Origin: Paenibacillus sp. N3.4
Lineage (GTDB): Bacteria; Bacillota; Bacilli; Paenibacillales; NBRC-103111
Assembly (NCBI RefSeq): GCF_008017805.1
Contig: NZ_VRTT01000004.1
Coordinates: forward strand, 62,001 to 126,000
DNA: 64,000 nt
Direction of reading: 5' to 3'
Part shown: piece after piece, positions 49,122 through 56,911 of the stretch
Layout of the letters: each line of letters begins with the position of its first letter
How positions within the stretch are numbered: position 1 is the first letter of the stretch
Program-made: the position numbers and the translations under genes
Notes under the pieces: generated by a model
What the model was told of the DNA's origin: nothing
What the model saw: only the letters and a program-made list of their open reading frames with translations
Databases searched by the model: none

Positions 49122-49407
49122 TCACCAAATCCCATTTTTATACTTGAATGTGGAAGAAATTTTTGAATTAAAAAAAGTTTCAACAAAGATCGGAGTTCTT
49201 TCTATTAAGCTCATTAATGAAGGCTTTTTAAGCATGACTTTACGTAGTTTGGAAATAGCTAGGGATTATAATGGGGATTGCATTACATGGGTTCGATCTT
49301 GTTTGAATCCCTGTCTGAGAGAATACTCAATATGGACGTCAGGCCGTTAGCGGCAGCTTTGAATGGTATATAGGCGAACATATTTCAAATAATGAATGAA
49401 AAAATCG

Positions 49408-49436
49408 TTGACGCATGGCTTATGTGGTGATAATAT
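49408..49436 (+). promoter_or_regulatory. Promoter upstream of the ssuB-like gene
   Basis: TTGACG and TAATAT are spaced by 17 bases, a near-consensus SigA promoter. Transcription would begin near 49443, inside the ATTATTCCGACTAAA motif, and cross the leader terminator. Confidence 0.7.
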
Positions 49437-49442
49437 AAAATC

Positions 49443-49464
49443 ATTAATTATTCCGACTAAATAT
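49443..49464 (+). promoter_or_regulatory. Candidate sulfur-repressor (CymR-type) operator
   Basis: TTATTCCGACTAAA just downstream of the -10 box matches TTATTCCGAGTAAA in the cysT promoter in the same relative orientation and position. Both flank sulfur genes, and Bacillales control such genes with the Rrf2 repressor CymR, so CymR binding is a reasonable inference. Confidence 0.4.
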
Positions 49465-49510
49465 ATGTGAATTATAAGTTTAAGGATGAGGTGTCGACCA
49501 GATAGCTGGA

Positions 49511-49564
49511 GACTTCCCCGTATGGTGAGCAGGACTAATCATACGGGGAGGTCTTCTTGTTTTT
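49511..49564 (+). terminator. Leader terminator (possible attenuator) of the ssuB-like gene
   Basis: GACTTCCCCGTATG pairs with CATACGGGGAGGTC (one wobble) around a 15-base loop, followed by TTCTTGTTTTT. It lies inside the 5' leader, 28 bases before the ATG at 49592. The upstream GAC is also shared with a small GTC...CCAG/CTGG...GAC hairpin, allowing alternative pairing. Confidence 0.7.
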
Positions 49565-49591
49565 ATGGCGAATAATAAGGAGGAAGCTGTT

Positions 49592-50362
49592 ATGAGTAAA
49601 CATGATGGAGGCGTTCAGCTTCATATTCGAAACGTGAATAAGTCATTCGGAAGTACGATGGTGTTATCTGGGATCGACCTAAATATTAAACAAGGCGAAT
49701 TCGTTGCCATCGTGGGGCGAAGCGGATGTGGCAAAAGTACACTTCTGCGCTTGATTGCCGGTCTTGACGAGGCTTCAAGCGGTGCTATTATTTTGGATGC
49801 GCAGTCTATTAACGGAATTCATGCGGACACCCGCGTGTTATTTCAAGAACATCGGTTGTTACCTTGGAAAAAGAACATTGACAACGTTCGCATTGGCGTG
49901 AAGTCTGGTGATAAAGAACTCGCTCGCAAAGCGCTGCAGCAAGTAGGTCTAGAGCATAAGCAGGATGACTGGCCTTCTGTGCTGTCTGGCGGACAGCGAC
50001 AACGTGTCGCTTTGGCAAGAGCGTTAGCGGGCAACCCACGGTTGCTGCTGCTAGATGAACCGCTTGGGGCATTGGATGCCTTAACTCGCATAGAGATGCA
50101 GCAGTTGATTGAACAGTTGTGGTTAGAAAAGCAATTTACGGTACTCCTTGTCACTCATGATGTTAGTGAAGCTGTCGCTCTGGCAGATCGGGTTATCGTG
50201 ATTGAAGATGGGAAGATCGGTTTGGATATCCGCATTTCGCTTCCTAGACCCAGAGAACATGATAGCGGATTTGCCTATTTCGAGAAAACGATTTTGGATC
50301 GATTGCTTGTGAAGCAGCCCTACGAACATGTTAAAAATACCGCAGATGCATTTTCCATATAA
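49592..50362 (+). CDS. ssuB: SsuB-like ABC ATPase (sulfonate/nitrate type), orphan
   Basis: A 256-residue ATPase of the SsuB/TauB/NrtD group: Walker [15 protein letters not shown]-type [12 protein letters not shown], signature [15 protein letters not shown], Walker [13 protein letters not shown], and [16 protein letters not shown] is seven bases before the ATG; an earlier in-frame ATG at 49565 lies in the terminator tail. No ssuA binding protein or ssuC permease is encoded nearby, so it may serve a transporter elsewhere. Substrate assignment is from family only. Confidence 0.85.
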   Translation: MSKHDGGVQLHIRNVNKSFGSTMVLSGIDLNIKQGEFVAIVGRSGCGKSTLLRLIAGLDEASSGAIILDAQSINGIHADTRVLFQEHRLLPWKKNIDNVRIGVKSGDKELARKALQQVGLEHKQDDWPSVLSGGQRQRVALARALAGNPRLLLLDEPLGALDALTRIEMQQLIEQLWLEKQFTVLLVTHDVSEAVALADRVIVIEDGKIGLDIRISLPRPREHDSGFAYFEKTILDRLLVKQPYEHVKNTADAFSI

Positions 50363-50400
50363 GGAAGAGTTTAGTATTAATTTAGAGAGGAGGGACTAGG

Positions 50401-50808
50401 TTGAAAGAAGTTCCTATTTCCTATGTGAAGGCAAATCAAGCCGGTATTGTAATTGTTGTGCTGCTTTCCTTTGCGTTACAGTTGCCATGGCTTATTGGTA
50501 TATTATGGCTTATTCAAGTGGTTGGTTTGGTATTTGGCGGGAAATGGAATCTATTCGTAGCCATCACCAGAAGATTTATTCGTGTGAAAGCGGGTTATAC
50601 GCAAGCCGCGGAGCTAACGCGTTTTAACAATGTTTTAGCTGTTCTTTTCCTGACATTATCGCTTCTTTCATTTGCAGTTGGGTGGCAAGTTCTGGGATAT
50701 ATATTCACAGTGTTTCTACTGGCGGCGGCAGGAGCAGCTTTACTTGGATATTGTATCGGATGCACCATTTATTATCAGTATAAACAGTTACGGATTAGAC
50801 GTGGATGA
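50401..50808 (+). CDS. DUF4395 family membrane protein
   Basis: A 135-residue protein with four predicted helices and the family's cysteine pair near the end (LGYCIGCTIYY). DUF4395 proteins are often coded beside thiol-redox or sulfur genes, but their function is unknown. TTG start after GAGGAGGGA. It follows the SsuB-like gene by 38 bases and is probably in the same operon. Confidence 0.82.
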   Translation: MKEVPISYVKANQAGIVIVVLLSFALQLPWLIGILWLIQVVGLVFGGKWNLFVAITRRFIRVKAGYTQAAELTRFNNVLAVLFLTLSLLSFAVGWQVLGYIFTVFLLAAAGAALLGYCIGCTIYYQYKQLRIRRG

Positions 50809-50812
50809 TCAG

Positions 50813-50848
50813 AAAGACTCCCCCTTTTTCATAGAGGCGGGAGTTTTC
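50813..50848 (+). terminator. Weak intrinsic terminator before the HAD gene
   Basis: ACTCCC pairs with GGGAGT around a 16-base interval, followed by only TTTC, so termination may be partial. Confidence 0.4.
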
Positions 50849-50872
50849 TGCTACATACTGGAGGTTAGTTGA

Positions 50873-51553
50873 ATGGATTTACGTCAAATAACTTGGATTT
50901 TTTTCGATGTAGGGGATACCCTTGTCGATGAAACGAAACCAATGAACAGCACCTTTGAGCAATTTGTGCACTATGCATCGGAACTGGGTTATTCATTAGA
51001 TACGCAAACTGTTCGTGAATCATTCATGACTGCGTATCGTACTTATCAAGATCGACCCATGCAGTACGTCACAGAAACGTTGGTTTCTAAAGAAGAAGAT
51101 CGAGCTCTTATCCGCAGTAAAATGAAGTATGAGAAACAGCTGGAAGAACCATTTCCTGATGCTGAACGGGTCCTCGAACGTATTGCTGAGCGCTACAAAA
51201 TTGGGATTATTGCTAATCAGAGTGTGGGCACCACAGCTCGTTTAGAGACGTATGGGCTGATGAAACATATCTCCATGGTTTGTGCCTCAGCAGAGGCGGG
51301 TTTGTCCAAACCCGATGTAAAATTTTATGAATTAGCTCTACATGAAGCTGGTTGTAGACCTGAAGAAGCGGTGATGGTCGGTGATCGTTTGGATAATGAC
51401 ATTGTTCCTGCGCAGTTTTTAGGAATGGGTACGATATGGGTCAGGCAAGGTCTTGCCCGTGAACAGCCTGTTCCTTATGCAGGGGTAACGCCAGATGCCA
51501 TTATCGATCAGCTTGCTGATATCGTACATGTGTTGCTCAAAGACTTCACTTAA
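50873..51553 (+). CDS. HAD-superfamily hydrolase
   Basis: A 226-residue phosphatase-like enzyme. HAD motif I is FFDVGDTLVDE, in which the first Asp is retained and the second position is glycine; motif II is ANQS, motif III is in SKPDVKFYE, and motif IV is VMVGDRLDNDIVPA. The replacement of the usual DxD second Asp by Gly (DVGDT) is common in this subfamily, where the acid/base role is taken two residues after the first. Substrate unknown. Confidence 0.88.
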   Translation: MDLRQITWIFFDVGDTLVDETKPMNSTFEQFVHYASELGYSLDTQTVRESFMTAYRTYQDRPMQYVTETLVSKEEDRALIRSKMKYEKQLEEPFPDAERVLERIAERYKIGIIANQSVGTTARLETYGLMKHISMVCASAEAGLSKPDVKFYELALHEAGCRPEEAVMVGDRLDNDIVPAQFLGMGTIWVRQGLAREQPVPYAGVTPDAIIDQLADIVHVLLKDFT

Positions 51554-51699
51554 TGATTGACATAGGATATAACATGAGCAGATGGATACATCTTAAGTAA
51601 ATGTGTAGAATAATGGAGGTCTGCCTTGACCAAAGGAGGCTTCTTTATGTCTCGTTGCAGCAGGCTGAAAATTTCTCCGAAAATATGTTAATAACAGGA

Positions 51700-51728
51700 T
51701 TGACACCAATTCTAGGTGATGCTAATAT
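51700..51728 (+). promoter_or_regulatory. Promoter of the alpha/beta hydrolase-YezD operon
   Basis: Consensus TTGACA and TAATAT with a 17-base spacer, about 120 bases before the start codon. A TCGGAATTATT sequence 30 bases downstream resembles the sulfur-gene motif near 49450. A 14-codon frame with a perfect AAAGGAGG site (51647-51691) lies just upstream and may be spurious. Confidence 0.6.
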
Positions 51729-51847
51729 GGGTTTATGAATAAAACACACTAAGCACATCGGAATTATTTATTATCAATTACCGGATAACCGGACAACTAA
51801 GATAACACGTCGTATACGAATTAACAAGACGAAAGGAAGTCTGCATC

Positions 51848-52678
51848 ATGGAGCACGCAATCACCATACAAAGCGACGACGCTGAATTGGCTGCAACGTT
51901 ACATTACCCGACAAATCAAACTGGAGCCACGAAGGCAGATTGTCAGCGTTGGCCGCTCATTATCATCTGTCACGGCTTTATTGGAAGCCGTATCGGGGTA
52001 GATCGGCTATTTGTGAAGGCAGCTCGGGAATTTAGTTCACAAGGATTTTTGGTTCTTCGATTCGATTACGGAGGATGTGGCGAAAGCACCGGCAATTATG
52101 GAAAAGGTGGTCTTCATGTTCTTATCGAGCAGACGCGAAGCGTCATTGATTATGCCTTAACCATAGATTGTGTGGATTTGAGTCAAGTTATTTTAGTTGG
52201 ACATAGCTTGGGCGGCGCTGCTGCGGTCTTAACAGCTGCTAGGGATAATCGTGTGAAAACATTGGTCCTATGGTCTGCCGTAGCCCATCCTCATAATGAT
52301 ATTGTGCGGATTGTAGGAAAGAGCGAATACGAGAAACTACCGCTTGGTGGTGCGATTGATCATCATGGATATTCACTTACTAGCGAATTTTTTGATTCCC
52401 TCTCCCGGCATCAACCGTTCGAACAATTGCGTAAATTCAATGGCGATGTACTCGTCATTCATGGTACGGCGGATGATATGGTTCCTGTCGACTATGCGCC
52501 CTTGTATCAGAAAATGTTTTGGATGCGAAAAGAAGGGCAATGTGATATTGAGCTTATTTATCAAGCGGATCATACGTATTCATCATCCAGCTCGACAACG
52601 GACTTGTTGGAAAAAACGGGGAACTGGCTCTCATTTATTCAGAAGCGCAAAAAGGATTGGAATGATTGGACGATATAA
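51848..52678 (+). CDS. Alpha/beta hydrolase
   Basis: A 276-residue hydrolase: oxyanion region IICHGFIGSRIG, nucleophile elbow VGHSLGGAAA (serine), acid in IHGTADDMVP and histidine in ADHTYSS. It resembles dienelactone hydrolase/S9 peptidase-like esterases; substrate unknown. GAAAGGAAG precedes the ATG. The YezD-like gene begins 18 bases after it. Confidence 0.88.
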   Translation: MEHAITIQSDDAELAATLHYPTNQTGATKADCQRWPLIIICHGFIGSRIGVDRLFVKAAREFSSQGFLVLRFDYGGCGESTGNYGKGGLHVLIEQTRSVIDYALTIDCVDLSQVILVGHSLGGAAAVLTAARDNRVKTLVLWSAVAHPHNDIVRIVGKSEYEKLPLGGAIDHHGYSLTSEFFDSLSRHQPFEQLRKFNGDVLVIHGTADDMVPVDYAPLYQKMFWMRKEGQCDIELIYQADHTYSSSSSTTDLLEKTGNWLSFIQKRKKDWNDWTI

Positions 52679-52696
52679 TAGAGCGGAGGAATCGAT

Positions 52697-52906
52697 ATGG
52701 CGAAACCATTGGAATTAGATGATGTATGGGTGGATAGAATTAAACAGATGTTGAACGGCTTGGAATACGGTTCCGTACAAATCGTCGTGCATGATGGGAA
52801 AATAGCGCAAATTGATAAAACAGAAAGAAAACGTTTTGATACGAGCAATCAAGCGCCAGGACAATTGCAGGCTTTGAAATCCGTTAAACAATCGAGTAAA
52901 GCCTAG
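52697..52906 (+). CDS. yezD: YezD (DUF2292)-like small protein
   Basis: A 69-residue soluble protein matching the DUF2292/YezD family in the conserved stretch LEYGSVQIVVHDGKIAQIDKTERKRF. Family members commonly sit near sulfur assimilation genes, which fits the sulfate transporter and SsuB-like genes upstream. Function unknown. GGAGGA lies before the ATG. A terminator follows. Confidence 0.85.
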   Translation: MAKPLELDDVWVDRIKQMLNGLEYGSVQIVVHDGKIAQIDKTERKRFDTSNQAPGQLQALKSVKQSSKA

Positions 52907-52963
52907 CTCGAATAGATATTAAAGTAGTAGAAGTTTGATAGTTATTAAATAATGTCTTATTCG

Positions 52964-52995
52964 CAGCCCTCTTTCTTCCGAAAGAGGGCTGTTTT
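52964..52995 (+). terminator. Intrinsic terminator after yezD
   Basis: CAGCCCTCTTTC pairs perfectly with GAAAGAGGGCTG around TTCC, followed by TTTTC. Confidence 0.85.
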
Positions 52996-53075
52996 CACGA
53001 TTAATAAAACGTATACTAGAAGGAGTGAGTCATTCATTGGATCGCAAATGGGAAGTAATTATTGGGGGGGATTGT

Positions 53076-54035
53076 ATGAAGCAGCAGCACTTCGTCTGGA
53101 AAGATGCCAAACAGATCGATCATTATGTTTATTCGTGGCTGCCTGATGAGTCAACGCCTATTGAAGGAATTGTACAAATCTCGCATGGCATGTCGGAAAC
53201 GGCAGCCCGCTATGAAAGACTTGCCGCGCTGCTGACTCGCCATGGTTATGCTGTTTATGCGAATGATCATCTCGGACATGGACGAACAGCCGGAACACCG
53301 GACAAGGTGGGCAAGTTCGATAAGCATAGTTTTCTGCGAATGGTTCAAAATATGGGAGGGCTTACGACTCATATTCGTACGCTTTATCCGCAGTCAACGC
53401 CAATGTTTGTACTCGGGCATAGCATGGGGTCCTTTTTAACTCAGCATTACATGGTTTCCTATTTGAACGAACATCCAGAACACATCCAAGGCATCGTACT
53501 GTCGGGTTCGAATGGGAAAGAAGGCTTGGCCTTGCAAGCAGGCATCGCTGTCGCTACAATGGAAGCTGCTTTTCGCGGAGATCATCATCGCAGTAAACTA
53601 TTAACCTCGTTGTCATTTGGAACTTTTAATAAAAAATATGCACCGAACAGAACCTCATTCGATTGGTTAAGTCGTGATACAACGGAAGTAGACGCATATA
53701 TAGCTGATCCCTACTGTGGGGTTACCTTTACATCCGGTTATTTCCGGGATTTCTTTAAAGGTTTGAAAGATATTCACCGCCCTGAGCATGTGAAGCTTAT
53801 CCGCAAAGAATTACCTATACTTGTATTATCAGGTGATGAAGATCCGGTCGGGGGTCACGGCAAAGGCATACGCAAGCTGTTAACGATGTACCAATCGTTA
53901 GGCATTCACAATGTGAGCAGCAAGCTTTACCCTGGAGGACGACATGAAATGCTGAACGAGCTGAATCGGGAAGAAGTGATGCAGGATATATGCCAATGGC
54001 TGGATCAACAAAAAAATCAGGTTAAGAGAGATTAA
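53076..54035 (+). CDS. Monoacylglycerol lipase-like alpha/beta hydrolase
   Basis: A 319-residue serine hydrolase of the lysophospholipase/monoglyceride lipase type: VQISHGMSETAARYERLA, YANDHLGHGRTAG, nucleophile LGHSMGSFLTQ, acid in LSGDEDPVGGHG and histidine in GGRHEMLNE. Start: ATG 53076, five bases after a GGGGGGG run; upstream GTG (53025) or TTG (53037) codons are possible. A terminator follows at 54038. Confidence 0.9.
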   Translation: MKQQHFVWKDAKQIDHYVYSWLPDESTPIEGIVQISHGMSETAARYERLAALLTRHGYAVYANDHLGHGRTAGTPDKVGKFDKHSFLRMVQNMGGLTTHIRTLYPQSTPMFVLGHSMGSFLTQHYMVSYLNEHPEHIQGIVLSGSNGKEGLALQAGIAVATMEAAFRGDHHRSKLLTSLSFGTFNKKYAPNRTSFDWLSRDTTEVDAYIADPYCGVTFTSGYFRDFFKGLKDIHRPEHVKLIRKELPILVLSGDEDPVGGHGKGIRKLLTMYQSLGIHNVSSKLYPGGRHEMLNELNREEVMQDICQWLDQQKNQVKRD

Positions 54036-54037
54036 AG

Positions 54038-54060
54038 GCGACGAGAGGTCGTCTTTTTTT
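54038..54060 (+). terminator. Intrinsic terminator after the lipase-like gene
   Basis: GACGA pairs with TCGTC around GAGG and is followed by seven T. Confidence 0.7.
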
Positions 54061-54145
54061 AGAATTTATATGTTTGGTTTGGGTTCAGTGGAAGTTTAAT
54101 CCATATTTGATTTTTTGAAAAGTAGAGGGGGAAAATTTAATTAAG

Positions 54146-54388
54146 ATGATGTTGTCTGATGAACGTTATCATGGGGATGCGTTTGTGAAAAATCATTAGG
54201 AACATATAAGGCCAAATGTTTGCAAGGTAGTATCAAAATTGAAGTCTGTGAAGGATGTCAGTGTTACAGCAGTCAGTCCAAGCGACAACTCTACATTAAC
54301 GCGGAAAATCGTGCTTACAGAAGGATCGTCAGGATTTTCTGGCGGTTTTTCTTTCTATCCGATAGGTATTGACTCTCACGCCGCGTGA
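54146..54388 (+). pseudogene. Possible gene remnant with internal amber stop
   Basis: One frame runs from ATG 54146 (AGAGGGGGA upstream) for 17 codons (LSDERYHGDAFVKNH), meets TAG at 54197, and continues open for about 60 codons to TGA at 54386, with protein-like composition (SVKDVSVTAVSPSDNS, TLTRKIVLTEGSSGF). No family recognised. Its end overlaps the MerR-type promoter. It may be a decayed small gene, a sequencing error, or chance. Confidence 0.3.
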
Positions 54389-54399
54389 TCCTTTAAAGT
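54369..54399 (+). promoter_or_regulatory. MerR-type promoter/operator with 19-bp spacer
   Basis: TTGACT and TAAAGT are 19 bases apart, the long spacing typical of MerR-activated promoters. The palindrome TCACGCCGCGTGA lies centrally in the spacer. It resembles the tipA promoter and lies directly before the TipA-like gene, so autoregulation is likely. Confidence 0.75.
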
Positions 54400-54420
54400 G
54401 GACTTTAGGAGGTGATAACA

Positions 54421-55173
54421 CTGACTTACACGGTAAAAGAAGTTGCTCAACTAACAGGGATTAGCATTAGAACACTGCATTATTATGACGAAATCGGTCT
54501 TTTAAAGCCTGCGTTCTATGGGGGGAATGGATATCGGTATTATGAAAAAGCGCAAATGCTGCGGCTTCAGCAAATTCTATTTTACCGAGAGTTGGATTTT
54601 GGGTTGAATGATATTATCCGAGTTATGAATAGCGATACGTTCGATCAGCTAGAGGCACTTCAGACGCATAAAAAGCAGATTAGCCAACAAAGAAACCGAA
54701 TGAGTCAATTGCTAGACACCATCGACAAAACCATCGAGCATTTGAAAGGAGAAGCAGCTATGAAGAGTGAAGATTTATATTTGGGGTTTGATTCGGAAAA
54801 GCAAGCGAAATATGAGAACGAAATTACCGAGAAATACGGCAGTGAAATCGTAGAAGAAAGTAAGCGCAGCACGAAGAACTGGAAAAAGGAAGATTACGCT
54901 GCCATAAAAGCCGGATTTGAGGATTTGAATAAGCAGCTTGCCGAAGAAATCGTTAAAGGAGCCCATGTTAGTGATCGTGCGGTGCAAGTCTTAATTGGGA
55001 AGCATTTTGCGCTGGTTAGTCAATCCTATAAACCGACTAAAGTGATTTATTCAGGGCTTGGACACATGTACGTCGAGCATCCTGAATTCAGAAGCATGTA
55101 TGATGCTCATCAGCCAGCCTTGGCTGAGTTTCTGCGTGATGCCATGCAAGTTTATGCGGATGAACACTTATAA
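54421..55173 (+). CDS. TipA-like MerR regulator with TipAS ligand-binding domain
   Basis: About 250 residues. The N-terminal MerR helix-turn-helix is YTVKEVAQLTGISIRTLHYYDEIGLL, followed by the dimerisation coiled coil (about 80-110). The C-terminal part from about residue 120 matches TipAS, an antibiotic-binding domain (KYGSEIVEESKRSTKNWKKEDY ... HMYVEHPEFRSMYDAHQPALAEFLRDAM). The best start is CTG at 54421, six bases after AGGAGGTGA; GTG at 54412 lies inside that site. The transcript from the MerR promoter would have almost no leader. It probably senses thiopeptide-like or other amphipathic drugs. Confidence 0.85.
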   Translation: MTYTVKEVAQLTGISIRTLHYYDEIGLLKPAFYGGNGYRYYEKAQMLRLQQILFYRELDFGLNDIIRVMNSDTFDQLEALQTHKKQISQQRNRMSQLLDTIDKTIEHLKGEAAMKSEDLYLGFDSEKQAKYENEITEKYGSEIVEESKRSTKNWKKEDYAAIKAGFEDLNKQLAEEIVKGAHVSDRAVQVLIGKHFALVSQSYKPTKVIYSGLGHMYVEHPEFRSMYDAHQPALAEFLRDAMQVYADEHL

Positions 55174-55187
55174 CTGTTGGTGTGAAT

Positions 55188-55219
55188 AGCCCTCCCTGGG
55201 AGAAATTCGGGGGAGGGCT
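55188..55219 (+). terminator. Intrinsic terminator after the TipA-like gene
   Basis: AGCCCTCCC pairs with GGGAGGGCT around a 14-base loop; the T-run (TTCATT) is weak. Confidence 0.55.
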
Positions 55220-55264
55220 TCATTCACTTGCGATTTACGGGAGAATTCCTCAAATGTGATGAAG

Positions 55265-55705
55265 CTAAGATGTTAATGAAGTCGCGTTTCTTTGCAACTG
55301 AAGACGGATACCTTCGCGGTCTATTTGAATCCAATACTCAACAATTCGGTTATGTTCCACTCGATAAACGGCGCTGGCGAGCTCGATGACAGTCTTCCCT
55401 ATTGGGGCAAATCCGTCCACTTCGCCTATATGTATGCCAGTTTGCTTCCAACGGACATAGACGCGATCCTCCTGAGCAATGAGTTCTAGAATTTCCAACT
55501 GAAAATCTCCATAAGCTTGCTTCATTTCTCTCACGTGATCAGCATAATTGCTCGGTGTCCGATGAACCGTAGTTTCCATCTCTGCCGTTACTTGATGAGC
55601 AAGAACTTGATCAGACATCCAACTGTGAGCGGAATCAGGGTCGAGACCGGATCGAACTTGTTGGAAAAATTGCTGGACTATAGCAGTAGGCGTTAATGTC
55701 GTCAT
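55265..55705 (-). CDS. SnoaL-like (NTF2-fold) protein
   Basis: A 146-residue cone-shaped NTF2-fold protein of the SnoaL/ester-cyclase type: TPTAIVQQFFQQVRSGLDPDSAHSWMS, a central FQLEILELIAQEDRVYVRWKQTGIHIGEVDGFAPIGKTV and final IVEYWIQIDREGI. Members include polyketide cyclases and hydrolases; catalytic role not predictable. ATG 55705 is preferred; an open extension to 55819 lacks support. The ribosome binding site (GGAGC) is weak. Confidence 0.8.
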   Translation of the reverse strand: MTTLTPTAIVQQFFQQVRSGLDPDSAHSWMSDQVLAHQVTAEMETTVHRTPSNYADHVREMKQAYGDFQLEILELIAQEDRVYVRWKQTGIHIGEVDGFAPIGKTVIELASAVYRVEHNRIVEYWIQIDREGIRLQLQRNATSLTS

Positions 55706-55860
55706 AGGTATGTAAGCTCCGATCAGGATGAAGGAAATCTGGCCTAGATAAGGGAATGTAGCCAGCGATTGTTCATAAGTTTTATAACTTATCATAAAGG
55801 ATACATTAGTAATTAACAACGATCAAAATGTGTGGAAAAACAAACAACACCAGTTACTCA

Positions 55861-55898
55861 AGAAAACCACCCTTCCAAGTTGTTGAAGGAAGGGTGGT
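55861..55898 (-). terminator. Intrinsic terminator after etfA
   Basis: ACCACCCTTCC pairs perfectly with GGAAGGGTGGT around 11 bases. On the minus strand it is followed by TTTTC, closing the fadR-etfB-etfA transcript. Confidence 0.8.
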
Positions 55899-55909
55899 TA
55901 CGTATGCTG

Positions 55910-56893
55910 TTAGTTCAGTATGCGGCGGAATTCCTCGGTCAGCAGCGGCACGACCTCGAACAGATCGCCCACAATGCCGTAGTCCGCGACTTTGAAGATC
56001 GGTGCCTCGACATCCTTGTTGATGGCGATGATGACGCGCGATGCGCTCATCCCCGCAAGATGCTGGATGGCTCCGCTAATGCCGCATGCGATGTAGATCT
56101 CTGGCGTTACGACCTTGCCGGTCTGACCGATTTGCATCGCGTATTCGCAGTAGCCCGCGTCGCAGGCTCCGCGGGAAGCCCCGACAGCTCCGCCAAGGAC
56201 GGCAGCCAGCTCTTCGAGCGGCTGGAAGCCTTCGGCGCTGCGCACCCCCCGTCCGCCGGAGACGACGATCTTGGCTTCTGCCAAGTCGATCGCGCCGGAC
56301 GTCTTCTTCACAACCTCCCGAATAACGCTGCGCAGGGAGGGAGAGGGATAAGCAACATCGATTACGTTAGCTTGACGCGAAGCGTCAGGCTCAGCGGCTG
56401 CGATGTTGTTAGGTCTAATGGTTACGATCCATGGATCGGCAGCATCTGTAAACGCTTTCTTTTCGATCGCTTTACCGGCGTAAAGCGGGCGCGTGAATAA
56501 CAGCGTATCGCGCTCTGATTCGATAGCCGTGACATCCGAGATCTGCCCTGCCGAGAGTTGTGCTGCAATCTGCGGAGCCAAGTCTCGACCAATCGCGGTA
56601 TGCCCAAAGTAGATGCCATTGGGTTTGACCGTTTCTATTACGGTCGTCAAAGCGTGTCTATAAGCTTCCGAGCTGTAGCTTTCTAGTGCGCTGTTTGCTA
56701 CTGCATAGACGGGGTCCGCGCCATAAGCCGCGAGCAATCCGGCAAGTGCTCTACTTTCAGAGCCGCCTATTAACACAGCTGAGATCGTATCACCCTCTGT
56801 GGCAGACAGCTGCGCAGCGCGTAATGTTTCAAAGGATACTTGACGAAGCTTGCCGTCGCGAGCTTCTGCAACAACGAGAAATGTTTTCGACAT
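55910..56893 (-). CDS. etfA: Electron transfer flavoprotein alpha subunit
   Basis: A 327-residue FAD-carrying subunit that passes electrons from acyl-CoA dehydrogenases onward. The N-terminal domain has [18 protein letters not shown]. The C-terminal FAD domain carries [49 protein letters not shown] and [29 protein letters not shown] is eight bases before the ATG. It follows etfB by 18 bases. The 3' half is strikingly GC-rich relative to etfB. Confidence 0.96.
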   Translation of the reverse strand: MSKTFLVVAEARDGKLRQVSFETLRAAQLSATEGDTISAVLIGGSESRALAGLLAAYGADPVYAVANSALESYSSEAYRHALTTVIETVKPNGIYFGHTAIGRDLAPQIAAQLSAGQISDVTAIESERDTLLFTRPLYAGKAIEKKAFTDAADPWIVTIRPNNIAAAEPDASRQANVIDVAYPSPSLRSVIREVVKKTSGAIDLAEAKIVVSGGRGVRSAEGFQPLEELAAVLGGAVGASRGACDAGYCEYAMQIGQTGKVVTPEIYIACGISGAIQHLAGMSASRVIIAINKDVEAPIFKVADYGIVGDLFEVVPLLTEEFRRILN

Positions 56894-56911
56894 GGCTGCA
56901 GCCTCCTTGGA

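Larger units (their letters stand above)
49066..49564 (+). other. Divergent intergenic region between cysT and ssuB-like genes
   Basis: About 500 bases without a convincing gene. It holds the cysT promoter, a plus-strand promoter (49408-49436), two copies of a TTATTCCGA motif and a leader terminator (49511-49564). A 68-codon frame at 49144-49350 has no ribosome binding site or family. Confidence 0.6.

Noticed and set aside
49144-49350. 68-codon frame between cysT and the ssuB-like gene
   Set aside because: No ribosome binding site, no recognisable family, and poor start codon context.
49443-49564. Known riboswitch (SAM, guanidine, TPP, fluoride) before the ssuB-like gene
   Set aside because: None of the conserved core sequences of these classes could be found; only the terminator and a small hairpin are clear.
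51647-51691. 14-codon frame MSRCSRLKISPKIC with an ideal ribosome binding site
   Set aside because: Too short to support alone and it lies upstream of the next promoter, so it is not a leader peptide of the following operon. Kept as a possibility only.
55832-56500. Long plus-strand frame of 222 codons opposite etfA
   Set aside because: It is antisense to a clear EtfA domain in a GC-rich stretch, has no family resemblance, and its composition mirrors the etfA codons.
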